Positions 42,316 through 51,433 of a stretch of DNA of 64,000 bases are shown here, in pieces. The stretch lies in assembly GCF_000934755.1 (NCBI RefSeq), contig NZ_JYNP01000016.1:1-64000 (forward strand), read 5' to 3'. Origin of the DNA: Desulfonatronovibrio magnus. GTDB taxonomy: Bacteria > Desulfobacterota > Desulfovibrionia > Desulfovibrionales > Desulfonatronovibrionaceae. Below the pieces are notes generated by a model. The model was not told the origin of the DNA, made no database searches, and saw only the letters and a program-made list of their open reading frames with translations. How positions within the stretch are numbered: the first letter of the stretch is position 1; every line of letters begins with the position of its first letter. The translations under genes were made by a program, and so were the position numbers.

Positions 42316-42896
42316 TTAAAAAACAGGCGCCGAGAAGCCGCCTCCACCTTACAGCTGCTTGTTTGTTATCGGTTATTAATTATTGTCTCAGCCATCAGCT
42401 TTCATTAACTAGTATCTGTTCAGCGCTTTTAAGGAAAGCAGGGGACAGGCACTCCGGTACCCACTTGATCATCAATTTGTACTTAAAATGACTCATTTTT
42501 GGGACAAGTGGGTCCCGGAAGAGCCAGTCCCCCTCCGGGGTGTATGCCTCCGGGCAGGAAGCCGTGCCACATCCAAAGCGCTAAACAGATACATTAACTG
42601 AAAGTTTCAATACATAGAGTCTGATGTGATGCAAAACTTTTTAGTAACTATCCGTTATGTTGCGAGGACAGCCTGTATCCTGACTGGTTTTCTGTTGCTG
42701 CAAACTTCCAGCATGTGCCCGTAAGTCAAAACCATTGATTTATTCGAGCAGGCGCGAGCCTGTCTTCATATCCTTGATTTTGACTAACGGGCTCAGCGCT
42801 GGTCAAGCAAACAATAATGGCGTAAACCAACCAGGATGCAGGCTTTACGCAAACGTAAAAATTTGGTTAACAATTACACTTTTTGATTATAACAAT
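42316..42896. repeat. Intergenic region with repeat B copy 1
   Basis: Repeat B runs about 42428-42580: a run with CTTGATCATCAA, an AAAATGACTCATTTTTGGG hairpin, GTGGGTCCCGGAAGAGCCAG, and TCCCCCTCCGGGGTGTATGC. Related copies are at 45738-45858 and, inverted, 46840-46955. The rest, up to the trxB stop, shows no gene. Confidence 0.7.
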
Positions 42897-43817
42897 TCAG
42901 CTGTGCTGTTCCAAGTAGGCCCAGGCATTGTAAGCGGCTGTGGCTCCATCTCCTACTGCTGTGGAAACCTGTCTGCAGTGTTTGGAGCGGATATCGCCTG
43001 CCGCATAAATTCCAGGAACTGATGTCATCATTTCAGCGTCTGTTGTAATGAAGCCCTGTGAGTCAGTTTCAATTGCAGAAGGAAAAAAACCTCCAGCTGG
43101 ATCAAGCCCAATAAAGATGAAGGCACCATCAACTTCAAGCAGAGACTCTTGTTCGGTTTGAACATTTTTGAGATTGACTCCGGTCAGATGCTCATTGCCG
43201 GTAAAGCTTGTGGCAACAGTATCATATATTACTTGAATTTTGGGATTTTGAAGGACTTTATCCTGGTAGAACTTTGTGCCTCGAAATTTGTCTCTACGAT
43301 GTATAAGATAAATTTTACTGACTAATTTTGATAAGTACAGTGATTCTTCCAGAGCAGTATCTCCACCGCCTATACAAGCGATTTCCTGCCCTCTGAAAAA
43401 GTTCCCGTCACATACAGCACAATAGGATACACCTCTGCCCATGTATTTACGTTCGCCAGGGACACCAAGTTTACGCCATTGAGCACCTGAGCATATGATA
43501 AGCGTTTTTGTCAGGACTTCCTGCTCTGACAGGATGACTTTGTGAAGTTCAGAGCCTGTTTCAATCCTTAATGCTTCATCACGAATTTTATCAAAATCAA
43601 AAGGGGCAAGGTGGTCTGTAAACTTGTCAATCAATTCATAACCTTTGACTCCATCAGGAAAGCCGGGATAGTTGTCAATGGCTTCTGTTAGCAATACCTG
43701 ACCGCCAGGAGCAAGTTTTTCCACCCAGCCCATTTTAACCCCGGCTCGCAAAAGATAAAGGGCGGCCGTAATCCCTGCCGGCCCACCCCCAATAATCAAA
43801 GCTTCATATTCCTTCAT
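42897..43817 (-). CDS. trxB: Thioredoxin reductase
   Basis: This 306-residue flavoprotein has ALIIGGGPAGITAALYLLRA (FAD), SYCAVCDGNFFRGQEIACIG (redox CxxC plus start of the NADPH site), GGGDTALEESLYLSKLVSKI and GIYAAGDIRSKHCRQVSTAV. The CAVC motif and length are those of bacterial TrxB, which reduces thioredoxin with NADPH or another donor. It is four bases downstream of trxA. Confidence 0.95.
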   Translation of the reverse strand: MKEYEALIIGGGPAGITAALYLLRAGVKMGWVEKLAPGGQVLLTEAIDNYPGFPDGVKGYELIDKFTDHLAPFDFDKIRDEALRIETGSELHKVILSEQEVLTKTLIICSGAQWRKLGVPGERKYMGRGVSYCAVCDGNFFRGQEIACIGGGDTALEESLYLSKLVSKIYLIHRRDKFRGTKFYQDKVLQNPKIQVIYDTVATSFTGNEHLTGVNLKNVQTEQESLLEVDGAFIFIGLDPAGGFFPSAIETDSQGFITTDAEMMTSVPGIYAAGDIRSKHCRQVSTAVGDGATAAYNAWAYLEQHS

Positions 43818-43820
43818 TAT

Positions 43821-44141
43821 TTACAGCGCCTTGTCGTTGATCATCTGCTTCAGGTTGGCCTTGGAGACTGCTCCTGTAACCTGCTCAGCGACTTCTCCGC
43901 CCTTGAAAAGAATAAGTGTAGGAATGGCTCGAATACCAAATTTGCCCGGGGTATTAGGGTTTTCATCAACATTCATCTTTAACACCTTGACCTGTCCGGT
44001 ATATTCCTGTGCAAGTTCTTCCACTACAGGCGCAATAGCTCTGCAGGGACCACACCAGGGGGCCCAAAAATCCACCAGTACTGGCAGGTCGCACTGTAAA
44101 ACTTCAGCTTCAAAAGTATTGTCTGTTACTTGATTTGCCAT
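43821..44141 (-). CDS. trxA: Thioredoxin
   Basis: This 106-residue protein has [40 protein letters not shown] and [25 protein letters not shown] is the redox site, and the cis-Pro is in RAIPT. It forms an operon with trxB. AAAGGAG precedes the ATG. In sulfate reducers this pair feeds thiol enzymes, including those of sulfur metabolism. Confidence 0.97.
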   Translation of the reverse strand: MANQVTDNTFEAEVLQCDLPVLVDFWAPWCGPCRAIAPVVEELAQEYTGQVKVLKMNVDENPNTPGKFGIRAIPTLILFKGGEVAEQVTGAVSKANLKQMINDKAL

Positions 44142-45032
44142 CTTTGTCTCCTTTCATTGGGGAAGTTGTGTAACAGTTCAGCCCTTTTGCATGGGGCATA
44201 AGAACCAGGTTTCGGGTGCCTGTTGAAAAAAAACAGACTTCTTAAGCATGGATTTTTATTCAGGCAAGGCCCGGAGCCTGATTTTCTTGAAATTGCTAAA
44301 CTGATACAAAGTTATAAATAACATTTTTTTTTGTTTCTGGGTTTGAATAATATGATATTTGGAAAAACTATGTCAACCCTTGAGCACGTACATTCCTGAT
44401 GAAAAAGATGTCTAAGCCTGGTGCATATTACGATTAAGAATGTCCTTTATATTTGACACTAACGCGAGCTGTACCCGCAACCCAGTTATCTGTTATTTGT
44501 TATCAGGGAAAGGCAGTGAATTCAGGCTTTTTTTCATCAATAATTAACTATTAACTGATAACAGTTTCTTGTTTTATTCTACAAGACTGAAACGGTAAGG
44601 TACTAATGGTCAGGTTTAGAGAAATTTTTCCTGATAACAGCTTAGTCATCTGAATACCTCGGACTTGTTCTCCCTGTATTATTTCTGGTACTTGTTTTGC
44701 CTCAGTAAAAAGCAGGGACTGGGAAGTTTACTCATGATTTCCTTAAGGAAAGTTGATAAACTGTTACGTTCCGTGTAGTTTGTACCATTTAAGCTGACAA
44801 AGCAAGCAAGATTATTGGTTTCGGTTTTTAACTTCAAAACAGCTATGACAAACAACTCAAATTTGCAGTTCAGAAACGCGTATTGTTACTGGGCTCAAAC
44901 AATTGTTATTGCTTCAGTTGGGCAGGAAGTGCCTGTCCTCTGTTTCCAAAAAAGAAAAATAACTATTAGCTGTTATAAAAAAATGTTAATGCTTCTTTTC
45001 TGGTAATAACGTCAAAGTGCCCAATGCCGGGG
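44142..45032. other. Long intergenic stretch, no gene
   Basis: Nearly 900 AT-rich bases without a credible gene or repeat copy. It carries the trxA promoter on the minus strand and ends at a promoter for a candidate RNA on the plus strand. Confidence 0.4.
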
Positions 45033-45061
45033 TTGACCTTTGTTGAATTAATATCATATAT
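45033..45061 (+). promoter_or_regulatory. Sigma-70-type promoter upstream of the candidate RNA and greA
   Basis: TTGACC at 45033-45038 is followed after 17 bases by ATATAT at 45056-45061 (TATATA at 18). The spacing and sequences fit a vegetative promoter, with a start near 45068. Confidence 0.6.
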
Positions 45062-45067
45062 AGATTA

Positions 45068-45188
45068 TTTGTTTGCGTGGTTTGATGATTTGATTCCGTA
45101 AAAAAGGCCCTGTATCTAAGGGAGACGTCCCTGAACGTTTTTTTCTAAAGTTCAAAACTGACTTAACCGCCAGTTTTGAACTTTTTTT
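45068..45188 (+). ncRNA. Candidate small RNA or greA leader with intrinsic terminator
   Basis: From the predicted start the transcript has a hairpin AGGGAGACGTCCCT near 45118-45132. It ends in a 14-bp perfect stem, AAAGTTCAAAACTG at 45147-45160 with CAGTTTTGAACTTT at 45171-45184, followed by a T run. That is a strong intrinsic terminator placed 42 bases before greA. About 120 bases of RNA would be made alone, or read through into greA. No known RNA family could be named. Confidence 0.5.
45147..45188 (+). terminator. Intrinsic terminator before greA
   Basis: A perfect 14-bp stem with a 10-base loop is followed by seven T residues. Its place between a promoter and greA makes it either an RNA terminator or an attenuator. 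Confidence 0.8.
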
Positions 45189-45229
45189 AATTTTTGATGC
45201 TGATAAATTCATTAAGATGGAGATTTGAT

Positions 45230-45724
45230 ATGAGCAGTATTCCCATATCAGTGGAAGGATTTGCAAGAGTAAAGCAAGAGCTTGAAAAGCTTGAAGCTGA
45301 GCGTCCGGAGGTTATCCAGGCCATCAAGGAAGCAAGAGAAGAGGGTGATCTGAAGGAAAATGCAGGTTATGATGCCGCCCGTGAGCGGCAAGGCATGCTG
45401 GAGGCTAAGATTTCTTACATAAAATCCAGGATCCCTCAGTTCAATGTTATTGACCTTAACACCATGGATGGCAATAAGGTTTGTTATGGTGCAACGGTTA
45501 AGATAGAAAATATTGATACCGGAGAAGTCCGGGAGTACACTTTGCTGGGGCCTGATGAGGTTGACTATGCCCAGGGAGCCATCTCTGTATTTTCACCGGT
45601 GGCCAAGGCTTTGCTGGGCAAGGAAGAAGGAGATGAAGCTGTAGTAAACGCCCCCAAAGGCAAAATTGAATATGAAATTTTATCCATTGAGTTTCATGGT
45701 CCCGCAGTTGAGCCTGTAGAATAA
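45230..45724 (+). CDS. greA: Transcript cleavage factor GreA
   Basis: This 164-residue protein has ISVEGFARVKQELEKLEAER, AIKEAREEGDLKENAGYDAA, KISYIKSRIPQFNVID and KIENIDTGEVREYTLLGPDE. The coiled-coil tip DLKENAGYD holds the acidic pair that lets RNA polymerase cut backtracked RNA. GGAG seven bases before the ATG at 45230 fixes the start; 12 upstream residues in frame are not part of it. Confidence 0.95.
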   Translation: MSSIPISVEGFARVKQELEKLEAERPEVIQAIKEAREEGDLKENAGYDAARERQGMLEAKISYIKSRIPQFNVIDLNTMDGNKVCYGATVKIENIDTGEVREYTLLGPDEVDYAQGAISVFSPVAKALLGKEEGDEAVVNAPKGKIEYEILSIEFHGPAVEPVE

Positions 45725-45734
45725 TCGTAACAGT

Positions 45735-45858
45735 TCAGCCCAATTTAAGGAAGGCAGGGTAAGGTATTTTGGGATCCTCTTGATCATCAACAGATGTTTT
45801 AAATATGCCATTTTTTTTGAGGCAATTGGGCCCCTGAAGAGCCGGTCCCCGTGGCACA
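45735..45858. repeat. Repeat B, copy 2, forming the 3' end of the Fe-S protein gene
   Basis: It reads AATTTAAGGAAGGCAGGG, CTTGATCATCAAC, an AAATATGCCATTTTTTTTGA hairpin and CTGAAGAGCCGGTCCCC, in the same order as 42428-42580. Positions 45799-45858 are read on the minus strand as the last residues of the iron-sulfur protein gene. Confidence 0.7.
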
Positions 45859-46797
45859 CGTAGAGCCCGGTACAGACCTTATCAATTCCTGAACTTCCAA
45901 GGGAGGGCACTTTTCCAAATCGCGCTTGAGACTTAAGCAGCCTCGAGAGCATTTTGTGTTGCACACTCCGCATCCAAGGCACGCGGCTGTGTCAATTACT
46001 GCCTTTTTTTGTCTGATGGAGATGGCGTGGAATTGACAGTTTTTTGCACATTTTCCGCAACCCTGGCACTCTTGATGGTTTACCACTGCGGTATAGCCGG
46101 AAGAGGCCAGCATGGGAACTCCGTTTCTATGGGCCTGCATCGCACCACAGCAGCAAGAGCAACAATTGCATATGGCATAAAACCGGTCAAGCATGGCGTC
46201 CTTAAAAAAAGCATGTTGTACATGACCGCGTTTATGTTCTTCCTCCAGAATTTCTGCAGCTTCTTTTTGAGTTATTTTGCGGGTTTTGTCGGGGTGGTGT
46301 TCAAGAATGAATGAAGCAAAAGGCTCTCCAATAATCAGGCATACGTCTAATGGAAGGCATGGGTTATCCCTGCAGGATCTGCATGGACATTGAAGGGCAA
46401 CAATGTGGTCCGGATTTTTAAGAACAATCTCTCTGGCACGATTGTACGGCACAACCTGCTCCAGATCTCCAAGGTTGATGCTTTTATCAACTTTTACCAG
46501 CTTGCCGGCCTGCTGTAAGGTCAATGCCTTGCCGTGATAGCCATGCGCAAAATTGATTTTACCTTGTGTTGTTTCCCTGAATTTTTTTGAAGAATTGCCA
46601 AAAACAACCCTCCAGGCTGGTTTTATAAATCTGGTGAGAGGGTGTCTTCCTGTTCCTACGGAGATATATAAAAAAGGCCAGCGAGCATATATGTACCCAT
46701 GCAGCCTTTTCATAAAAGAGTATTGTGGGTCACTTACCTTTTCAGTGAAAAAAGCTCTGGCAGATGGTTTGAAGAAGCTCAATAAAAAATTTTTCAT
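45799..46797 (-). CDS. Ferredoxin-domain iron-sulfur protein with Cys-rich N-terminal region
   Basis: From the ATG at 46797 (MKNFLLSFFKPSARAFF) this protein has HIVALQCPCRSCRDNPCLPL, FYAICNCCSCCCGAMQAHRN, and two 4Fe-4S motifs, CQGCGKCAKNCQFHAI and CLGCGVCNTKCSRGCL. The unusual CNCCSCCCG and CPCRSC sets could hold one more cluster. It resembles iron-sulfur proteins of anaerobes with unassigned roles. Its last ~19 residues (GTGSSGAQLPQKKWHI) are encoded by repeat B, so the native C-terminus has been replaced. A longer start at 46869 falls in another repeat and is not used. Confidence 0.75.
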   Translation of the reverse strand: MKNFLLSFFKPSARAFFTEKVSDPQYSFMKRLHGYIYARWPFLYISVGTGRHPLTRFIKPAWRVVFGNSSKKFRETTQGKINFAHGYHGKALTLQQAGKLVKVDKSINLGDLEQVVPYNRAREIVLKNPDHIVALQCPCRSCRDNPCLPLDVCLIIGEPFASFILEHHPDKTRKITQKEAAEILEEEHKRGHVQHAFFKDAMLDRFYAICNCCSCCCGAMQAHRNGVPMLASSGYTAVVNHQECQGCGKCAKNCQFHAISIRQKKAVIDTAACLGCGVCNTKCSRGCLSLKRDLEKCPPLEVQELIRSVPGSTCATGTGSSGAQLPQKKWHI

Positions 46798-47223
46798 ATA
46801 CGGAACTTTTTGCTTGTTTTGTAATAGTTTAGCACTTTGAATGTGGCTTGGCTTCCTGCCCGGAGGCATACAACCCGGAGGGGGATTGGCTATTCCGGGA
46901 TCTAATTGCCTTAAAAATGAGACATTTAAAACATTGGCTGATGCTCAAGTTAACCCAAAGTGCCTGTATTTGTTTCATATTTGAGTGATGTTGCTTGTAT
47001 GTAAGTGTACAGCATAATAAGTTTTCCGACAGGTTGCAACTCCGGCCATGGGGGCCAGCTAAGGGTGTACTTGTAAGTGTTCAGGTTTCATGCTACATTT
47101 TTGTGTTGATTTTGAGAGTTGGATGTTGTGATGTTATACGTTCGCACGCTTTTCCAGAAAGCAATACAAAAATGTCGATATGCTCTTGGTGCAAACCCTC
47201 GGCAAGATAAAAGGAGTTAAAAA
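46798..47223. repeat. Intergenic region with repeat B copy 3 (inverted)
   Basis: About 46840-46955 reads TTCCTGCCCGGAGGCATACA, GGGGGATTGGCTATTCCGGG, and an AAAATGAGACATTT hairpin, the reverse complement of copies 1 and 2. The rest holds the glnA promoter region; no sigma-54 box was found there. Confidence 0.65.
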
Positions 47224-48570
47224 ATGAGTGATCCAGTGGTTTTCAGTTGTCGCAATGCAGATGATGTGACAAAAGCGGTTAAAGATTTTAACGTTAGTTT
47301 TGTCCAGTTCTGGTTTGTGGACGTATTAGGTACTCTGAAGAGTTTTCAGGTTACTCCCAGCGAACTGGAGGAGGCCTTTGAAGAGGGTATGGGTTTTGAT
47401 GGTTCCTCCATTGAAGGTTTTGCAAGAATTCATGAAAGTGACATGGTGGCATTTCCAGACCCTGCAACCTTTCAGCTTGTATCCTGGCGACCTATGGATC
47501 GACCTGTGGCCAGGATGTTCTGTGATATTAAAAATCCTGACGGCAGTCCGTATGAAGGAGACAGCAGATACGTTCTGAAAAGGATGCTGAGTAAGGCGGC
47601 TCAAGAGGGGTATAGTTTTTATGTAGGACCTGAGCTTGAGTTTTTTCTTTTTGAAAGTTCTCATGAACCCAAAACACTTGATTTTGGGGGATACTTTGAC
47701 GCGCCTCCTCTGGATCTTGCAAATGATATTCGAAGAGATATTATCAACGGACTTACAAGCATGGGAATAGTCGTTGAATACAGTCATCACGAAGTTGCTC
47801 CGAGTCAGCATGAGATTGACCTTAGATATCAGGAAGCTCTTAAAATGGCGGACACAGCAGTCACCTACAGGGTAATTGCCAAAGAGGTGGCCAGACGTCA
47901 CGGCTGTTACGCCAGTTTTATGCCCAAACCGTTGTTTGGAGAGAATGGCAGTGGCATGCATGTTCATCAGTCATTATTTAAAAATGGGCGTAATGTCTTT
48001 TATGACCATTCAGCTTCTGACTCTCTGAGTAAGGAATGCAGGCACTATATAGCTGGTCTTTTGAAGCATGCCAATGAAATTACAGCTGTGTGCAACCAAT
48101 GGGTAAATTCTTACAAGAGGCTGGTTCCAGGTTATGAAGCTCCAGTATATGTGGCCTGGGCCAGGCGCAACCGAACTTCACTGGTCAGGGTGCCCATGTA
48201 CAAGCCAGGCAAGGAGACTGCTACCCGTATTGAAATGCGCTCACCAGATCCAGCATGCAATCCGTATCTGGCTTTTGCCTGTATGCTGGCAGCCGGGCTA
48301 AAGGGTATGAAAGAAAAATATGCTTTGCCGGATGCAGTGGAAGCTGATATTTTTGAAATGAATGAGCAGGAACGTAAAAAACATGGCATTCCAAGCTTGC
48401 CCGGAAGTCTGTTTGAGGCAGTGGAAGTGCTGGAATCCAGTTCTGTGGTCAGGGAGGCTCTGGGTGATCATATTTTCCGAAACTTTATTGCTAACAAAAA
48501 GATTGAATGGGATAGTTACCGTACTCAGGTTACTGAATATGAAATAAAAAAATACTTACCTGTACTGTAA
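47224..48570 (+). CDS. glnA: Glutamine synthetase type I
   Basis: This 448-residue protein has FWFVDVLGTLKSFQVTPSEL, GMGFDGSSIEGFARIHESDM, YVGPELEFFLFE, HEVAPSQHEIDLRYQEAL, NGSGMHVHQSLFKNG and RIEMRSPDPACNPYLAFACM. These are the ATP-, metal- and glutamate-binding motifs of GlnA. The short length and lack of the adenylylation Tyr loop fit the GSI-alpha type. AAAGGAG precedes the ATG by 8 bases. A terminator follows directly. Confidence 0.95.
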   Translation: MSDPVVFSCRNADDVTKAVKDFNVSFVQFWFVDVLGTLKSFQVTPSELEEAFEEGMGFDGSSIEGFARIHESDMVAFPDPATFQLVSWRPMDRPVARMFCDIKNPDGSPYEGDSRYVLKRMLSKAAQEGYSFYVGPELEFFLFESSHEPKTLDFGGYFDAPPLDLANDIRRDIINGLTSMGIVVEYSHHEVAPSQHEIDLRYQEALKMADTAVTYRVIAKEVARRHGCYASFMPKPLFGENGSGMHVHQSLFKNGRNVFYDHSASDSLSKECRHYIAGLLKHANEITAVCNQWVNSYKRLVPGYEAPVYVAWARRNRTSLVRVPMYKPGKETATRIEMRSPDPACNPYLAFACMLAAGLKGMKEKYALPDAVEADIFEMNEQERKKHGIPSLPGSLFEAVEVLESSSVVREALGDHIFRNFIANKKIEWDSYRTQVTEYEIKKYLPVL

Positions 48571-48595
48571 TAATTGAGCAAAACATAAACTTTTA

Positions 48596-48640
48596 CCACC
48601 CGGGACAGGCTCCTTTGCCCTTCCCGGGTGGGCAATTTTT
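48596..48640 (+). terminator. Rho-independent terminator after glnA
   Basis: CACCCGGGA at 48597-48605 pairs with TCCCGGGTG at 48622-48630, followed by GGGC and five T residues. It is 26 bases after the glnA stop. Confidence 0.75.
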
Positions 48641-48715
48641 AACCTTTTGAAAGAAAGATGGAGCCAGGTCCACGGCTAACTACAGTGGGCTGATACGCGA
48701 CCTTAAGGTGAGAGA

Positions 48716-49369
48716 ATGGCAAGCGAATCGTATTTTATTATTAAAAATGGTATAGCTGTAAAGCGAAACAGATTTGACTCCTTAATCAAGATACTCATGA
48801 TTTTTATGGTGCTTTTTGGGTCTGGTATATATGCAGTCTATTCAGTAAAATTAAAACAGTATCAAGAGAAATTTCAGATTAAGGCGGAAAGAAAGCTTAT
48901 TTTGCAGGCTCAGAATGAAAAGCTGGCTAATGAAGTGCTGGCATTGAAGATATTAAGTGAGTACCAAAAAGTTCAAAACAGCTGGGTTATTGATTTGACA
49001 GCATACACTGCCAGACCTGAAGAAACCAATAATGATCCAGAAAACACCGCTATTATGCAGGCCCCAAGACCTGATTATACCATGGCCGTTTCTCCTGACC
49101 TGCAGTTCTTACTTGGTAAGCGTGTTTATATTAGAGGCTACGGAGTTCGATTGGTGAATGATATTATGAATGCCAGGTATTCAAAGCGGGGCGACCTCCT
49201 TGTTTCTTCTGTTCAAAAGGCCAGAGAAATAGGGGTCAACAAAAATGTTGAAATGGTGCTGATTGAGCCTGAACTTGTATTTAACGATTTGATGGAAGAC
49301 TTTCCTCAACTGGCAAATGCAAGAAGCATCAGGGATTTGGCTGACAGGACTTCAAGCCAGTCAAAATGA
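48716..49369 (+). CDS. Membrane-anchored 3D-domain protein
   Basis: This 217-residue protein has one membrane helix at about residues 24-44 (LIKILMIFMVLFGSGIYAVY), then a coiled coil (KLKQYQEKFQIKAERKLILQ). The body is WVIDLTAYTARPEETNNDPE, DYTMAVSPDLQFLLGKRVYI, RGYGVRLVNDIMNARYSKRG and DLLVSSVQKAREIGV. The order matches the 3D domain (double-psi barrel), with the Asp of TAYT-like start, ND and GD sites. Such proteins are linked to cell wall processing. It lies before the heme-oxygenase-like gene with no clear link. Confidence 0.75.
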   Translation: MASESYFIIKNGIAVKRNRFDSLIKILMIFMVLFGSGIYAVYSVKLKQYQEKFQIKAERKLILQAQNEKLANEVLALKILSEYQKVQNSWVIDLTAYTARPEETNNDPENTAIMQAPRPDYTMAVSPDLQFLLGKRVYIRGYGVRLVNDIMNARYSKRGDLLVSSVQKAREIGVNKNVEMVLIEPELVFNDLMEDFPQLANARSIRDLADRTSSQSK

Positions 49370-49442
49370 ATGGGTAAATGACAGCTCAGCCATTTTGTCA
49401 GGCTTGGCAGTACGCTGACATAACATTTAACCAGGAGACTTC

Positions 49443-50741
49443 ATGCAAAATATTTCAGTTACGGATATATTGAGAAAGTCTACAAAAGATATCCATAAGT
49501 CTATTGAGTCAACTCCATTTGCTCAGGCAGTATTGAAAAAAGAGCTGACCTTAGAGACGTATCTGGGATATATTCGGGCTCTGGCGATAATTCATGCAGC
49601 ATTAGAAGGTTGCCTGAACAATTGTCATGATTCCAGAATAGTGAAGATCTGGTCGAGTGAAATGCAAAGGTCGTCCCTGCTTAATGACGATAATGACTAC
49701 TTCAGGTGGAAACTGATCCCTGACTCTCTAAGCGCGGTTGAGTCAGCTCTGGAGGCTGCTGCTCACATCAGGAAGGTGGCTGGTGAAACTCCCATAGCGC
49801 TGGCAGGAGCAATTTATGTGCTGATGGGGTCCACCAAGGGAGCTGTTATTATGTTGCCATTAATAAAAAAAGCCTTGAGCTTAGATTTAAGCAGCGGTCT
49901 TTCCTATTTATCCATCCATGGCGGGCAAGGGCCTGAACACTGGGAATCTGCAGCCAGAGTCATGAACGAATTAATAACAAATCCACAGGAGATTGAGGTT
50001 GTTGACAATACAGCCAAGTTTATATTCAGGCAACTGCACTTGTCATTCAAAGCCCTTTTGCCATTGCAGGACGGTGAAAAGAAGTATCATGCAACGACAT
50101 TTAATCCTGAGTCTGGTACTCATCCTGTGCCTCAGAATAAGCAGGATCTTGTGGCGGTGCTCAGGGCCTCTGATAATTGTCTGTCAGAATATCCTTACTT
50201 TGTATATCGTTATGGGAAAAGAGGCAGACGCTACACTGACGCGGATGGCGCCTGGCTGGTTACTCTTGCCGATCTCAAGTCCGAGACACTTCATTCCCAG
50301 ATCGACTGGCTGGGAGGTGTATTGTCAAACCGGGGAATGCCCCGGGTACTGATGGCCAGACATCTGGAGATTTTAGTTACAGAGTTATTATTTATCAGTG
50401 CAGGAGACGACCCACGCATTATGGCATTGGCCTCTGCAGCTGAAAATATAAGGAATGACTTAGAAAGACATTTTCCAGGGCATATCCGTAAGTTTAGAGC
50501 ACTAAATCTGGAAAAGGAACTGGGACGCAGTAATGACTTCAGCTGCTTTGAGGCCCTGGATCTTATTTCATCGGCAGTGGTTGATGAAACAGATGGGGTG
50601 AATAAGTCTATTGAAAGCCTTGTTTCATGGCTGGCAGATGCGAATCGCTTTTCCCAACAATGGGTTTTGATGATAAAAAAAGAAGTAGAGTACTTAAAAA
50701 GATTAATGGCAAATGGGACTGGCTCTTTTACCGCCGGATAG
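49443..50741 (+). CDS. Heme-oxygenase-like protein with a long C-terminal extension
   Basis: This 432-residue protein has an N-terminal ~200-residue heme oxygenase-like helical domain: LRKSTKDIHKSIESTPFAQA (candidate heme-iron His 18), TYLGYIRALAIIHAALEG, AGAIYVLMGSTKGAVIMLPL and LSIHGGQGPEHWESAARVMN. The C-terminal half is helical and unassigned, with YFVYRYGKRGRRYTDADGAW and LARHLEILVTELLF-like segments. It could be a heme-degrading or a sensor protein. The final residues GTGSFTAG are encoded by repeat-like DNA (GGGACTGGCTCTTTT), so the C-terminus may not be native. Confidence 0.65.
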   Translation: MQNISVTDILRKSTKDIHKSIESTPFAQAVLKKELTLETYLGYIRALAIIHAALEGCLNNCHDSRIVKIWSSEMQRSSLLNDDNDYFRWKLIPDSLSAVESALEAAAHIRKVAGETPIALAGAIYVLMGSTKGAVIMLPLIKKALSLDLSSGLSYLSIHGGQGPEHWESAARVMNELITNPQEIEVVDNTAKFIFRQLHLSFKALLPLQDGEKKYHATTFNPESGTHPVPQNKQDLVAVLRASDNCLSEYPYFVYRYGKRGRRYTDADGAWLVTLADLKSETLHSQIDWLGGVLSNRGMPRVLMARHLEILVTELLFISAGDDPRIMALASAAENIRNDLERHFPGHIRKFRALNLEKELGRSNDFSCFEALDLISSAVVDETDGVNKSIESLVSWLADANRFSQQWVLMIKKEVEYLKRLMANGTGSFTAG

Positions 50742-51169
50742 TCAGGCTTACAAGTAACTGGAGTCGTTTTGCCAATAAAATCAGACGGTTACAGTTTTCA
50801 CATTTTTATGATTTTTGCTTATGATTCATGCACATTTGCCAGCAAAGTTCCGTCAAAGATGGGAACTTTGTGCCTGGCACAGCTTCCTGCCCGGAGGCTT
50901 ACAGCCCGGAGGGGGACTGTCCCTCGCTGTGTAAATTTTATCATTTAAGCAAATTTCTTCCAGGAACCAATGCAGCATCAATCTGTTTTATAGTACCTTG
51001 CGGGGACTGTCCCAATTTTCAGATATGGAACTGTTCTTTAATGTGGTGGCGGCTTCCAGCCGCCTGGAATTACATAGCCTGCAGGATGCAGGCTCCACCT
51101 TAAAAACAGTTACTCACAAGTTCGGTCCCGGTCCGCCCGGGTGAAAGGCTTCTAAGTAACTTCAAAAAA
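50742..51169. repeat. Repeat A, copy 2
   Basis: It has TTGCTTATGATTCATGCACA, CAGCTTCCTGCCCGGAGGCT, then GGGGGACTGTCCCTCGCTGT and CTTGCGGGGACTGTCCCAAT. A tail holds a GGCGGCTTCCAGCCGCC hairpin and CGGTCCCGGTCCGCCCGGG. The central 180 bases are nearly identical to copy 3 at 54380-54560 on the other strand. A frame reading MHICQQSSVK is an artefact of the repeat. Confidence 0.85.
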
Positions 51170-51433
51170 ACTGGACCCCGGATCCGTCATCCCGGACTCG
51201 ATCCGGGACCGGGGTGACGGTTAAAGCAAACTATTACTTTTTGCCGTCATTCCGGCGAAGGCCGGAATCCAGTTTTTTTCTTGTTCCCAGGCTCCAGCCT
51301 GGGAGCACCTCTTTTTTTGGGGCTCCAGCCACATTCCTCAGCCTGCAGCCTTACTTCTGTAGATTACTCAATGTCGCTCCATATTTTATAATCTTTTTCC
51401 TCCAGATTGGGTTGCGGGCAAGGCCCGCATAAG
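51170..51433. repeat. Repeat C, copy 4, and intergenic remainder
   Basis: 51170-51290 has CATCCCGGACTCGATCCGGG and GTCATTCCGGCGAAGGCCGG, inverted to 32331-32458. 51285-51311 adds CCCAGGCTCCAGCCTGGG. The remainder up to the cheW stop shows nothing. Confidence 0.8.

Noticed and set aside
50828-51103. Open frame MHICQQSSVK with a matching frame at 54302-54571 and a related one at 55329-55649
   Set aside because: These frames lie wholly in repeat A copies. Identity between copies is explained by DNA repeat identity, and the peptide has no protein-like pattern or ribosome-binding site.
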